Part shown: in pieces, positions 7,122 to 7,312 of the stretch | Layout of the letters: every line of letters begins with the position of its first letter | Numbering within the stretch: position 1 is the first letter of the stretch | Origin: Fidelibacterota bacterium | GTDB taxonomy: Bacteria > Marinisomatota > Marinisomatia > Marinisomatales > TCS55 | Assembly: GCA_004124535.1 (NCBI GenBank) | Contig: SCKQ01000073.1 | Location: forward strand, 1 to 7,312 | Reading direction: 5' to 3' | Length of the DNA: 7,312 bases | Translations under genes and position numbers: made by a program | The notes under the pieces: model-generated | The model's database searches: none | Seen by the model: only the letters and a program-made list of their open reading frames with translations | What the model was told of the DNA's origin: nothing

Positions 7122-7312
7122 GGATAGTTCTCATTTTTTCAATATAGTCTTTTGCTGCAATATGGATCGCTTCTTCGCTCTGATCTCCAGCAAAGCTAAT
7201 TCCGCGGGATACATTGATCAGTGCTACACCATTCGTATTACCGGCAGTAAGGCTAGCTTGCAAATCTCCGCCCTGGGCGCCTACTCCGGGTATCAGCAGC
7301 GGTAGTCCCGGA
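7114..7312 (-). CDS. pyrF: Orotidine-5'-phosphate decarboxylase, type 2 (C-terminal part, cut by window edge)
   Basis: Only the last 65 residues are visible, read from 7311 down to a TAA at 7116-7114; the start lies outside the window. The enzyme decarboxylates OMP to UMP, the final step of de novo pyrimidine synthesis, in the cytoplasm. The visible part carries [12 protein letters not shown], the phosphate-binding glycine-rich loop near the C-terminus of type 2 (mycobacterial/Myxococcus-like, about 270-280 residues) decarboxylases. It is followed by [13 protein letters not shown], whose arginine is the usual phosphate contact. A final helix ends in KMRTILG. The classic E. coli-type enzyme has a different C-terminal spacing, so type 2 is preferred. 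The gene overlaps pyrE by 8 nt, which fits the pathway partnership and translational coupling. Family identification is confident; the subtype is inferred from the tail alone. Confidence 0.93.
   Translation of the reverse strand, partial: PGLPLLIPGVGAQGGDLQASLTAGNTNGVALINVSRGISFAGDQSEEAIHIAAKDYIEKMRTILG

Larger units (their letters stand above)
1..7312 (-). other. Probable single polycistronic transcription unit
   Basis: Seven genes run in the same direction with junctions of -8, -4, -4, +23, +1 and +15 nt in transcription order. No hairpin followed by a U-run and no intergenic space large enough for an ordinary promoter was seen, so the promoter should lie upstream of pyrF (beyond 7312) and the terminator beyond position 1. 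Promoters inside coding sequence, for example in front of dsbD, cannot be excluded by eye. The unit joins pyrimidine synthesis with envelope functions. Confidence 0.75.

Noticed and set aside
7130..7132. ATG at 7132-7130 as a pyrE start.
   Set aside because: It is in the pyrF reading frame (Lys-Met-Arg of the PyrF tail) and cannot start pyrE; the pyrE frame has a TGA overlapping it.
1..7312. CRISPR array, tRNA, riboswitch, insertion sequence, or long direct or inverted repeats.
   Set aside because: Almost every base is inside a protein-coding gene, and no regularly spaced repeat, cloverleaf or transposase motif was seen by eye.

Overview
All gene content in this window lies on the minus strand, so transcription runs from high to low coordinates. 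The window holds seven protein-coding genes in one tightly packed, co-directional array. Two are cut by the window edges: the C-terminal end of pyrF at 7114-7312 and the N-terminal 858 residues of an M1-type metallopeptidase at 1-2575. No RNA gene, mobile element, CRISPR array, convincing terminator or promoter was seen. No gene-free stretch exceeds 23 bases.

In transcription order the array is: pyrF (type 2 orotidine-5'-phosphate decarboxylase, partial), pyrE (orotate phosphoribosyltransferase, TTG start), a lipoprotein cyclophilin, a patatin-like phospholipase, a full-length dsbD, a TlpA/ResA-like thioredoxin lipoprotein, and a secreted M1-type metallopeptidase that continues into what looks like an outer-membrane beta-barrel. 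The junctions are an 8-nt overlap, two 4-nt ATGA overlaps, a 23-nt gap, a 1-nt gap and a 15-nt gap. This spacing is strong evidence for one polycistronic unit with extensive translational coupling.

The gene logic has two parts. The first two genes carry out the last two steps of de novo UMP synthesis: PyrE makes OMP from orotate and PRPP, and PyrF decarboxylates it to UMP. Four of the other five genes concern the cell envelope. DsbD carries electrons from the cytoplasm across the inner membrane. The TlpA-like lipoprotein encoded 1 nt downstream is the obvious candidate recipient. The cyclophilin lipoprotein would catalyse prolyl isomerisation outside the cytoplasm, and the M1 protein is a zinc peptidase probably held at the outer membrane. 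The patatin-like protein has no export signal and probably works on lipids from the cytoplasmic side.

The organism is a diderm (Gram-negative-type) bacterium of moderately low GC using the standard code. The periplasmic Dsb system, two lipoproteins, and a GGMEYP-type M1 peptidase with a barrel-like tail point to the Bacteroidota/FCB assemblage or a neighbouring candidate phylum such as Marinimicrobia. That placement is an inference from protein style, not a database result. Nothing suggests phage, plasmid or island DNA. The most unusual item is the apparent peptidase-barrel fusion at 1-2575.
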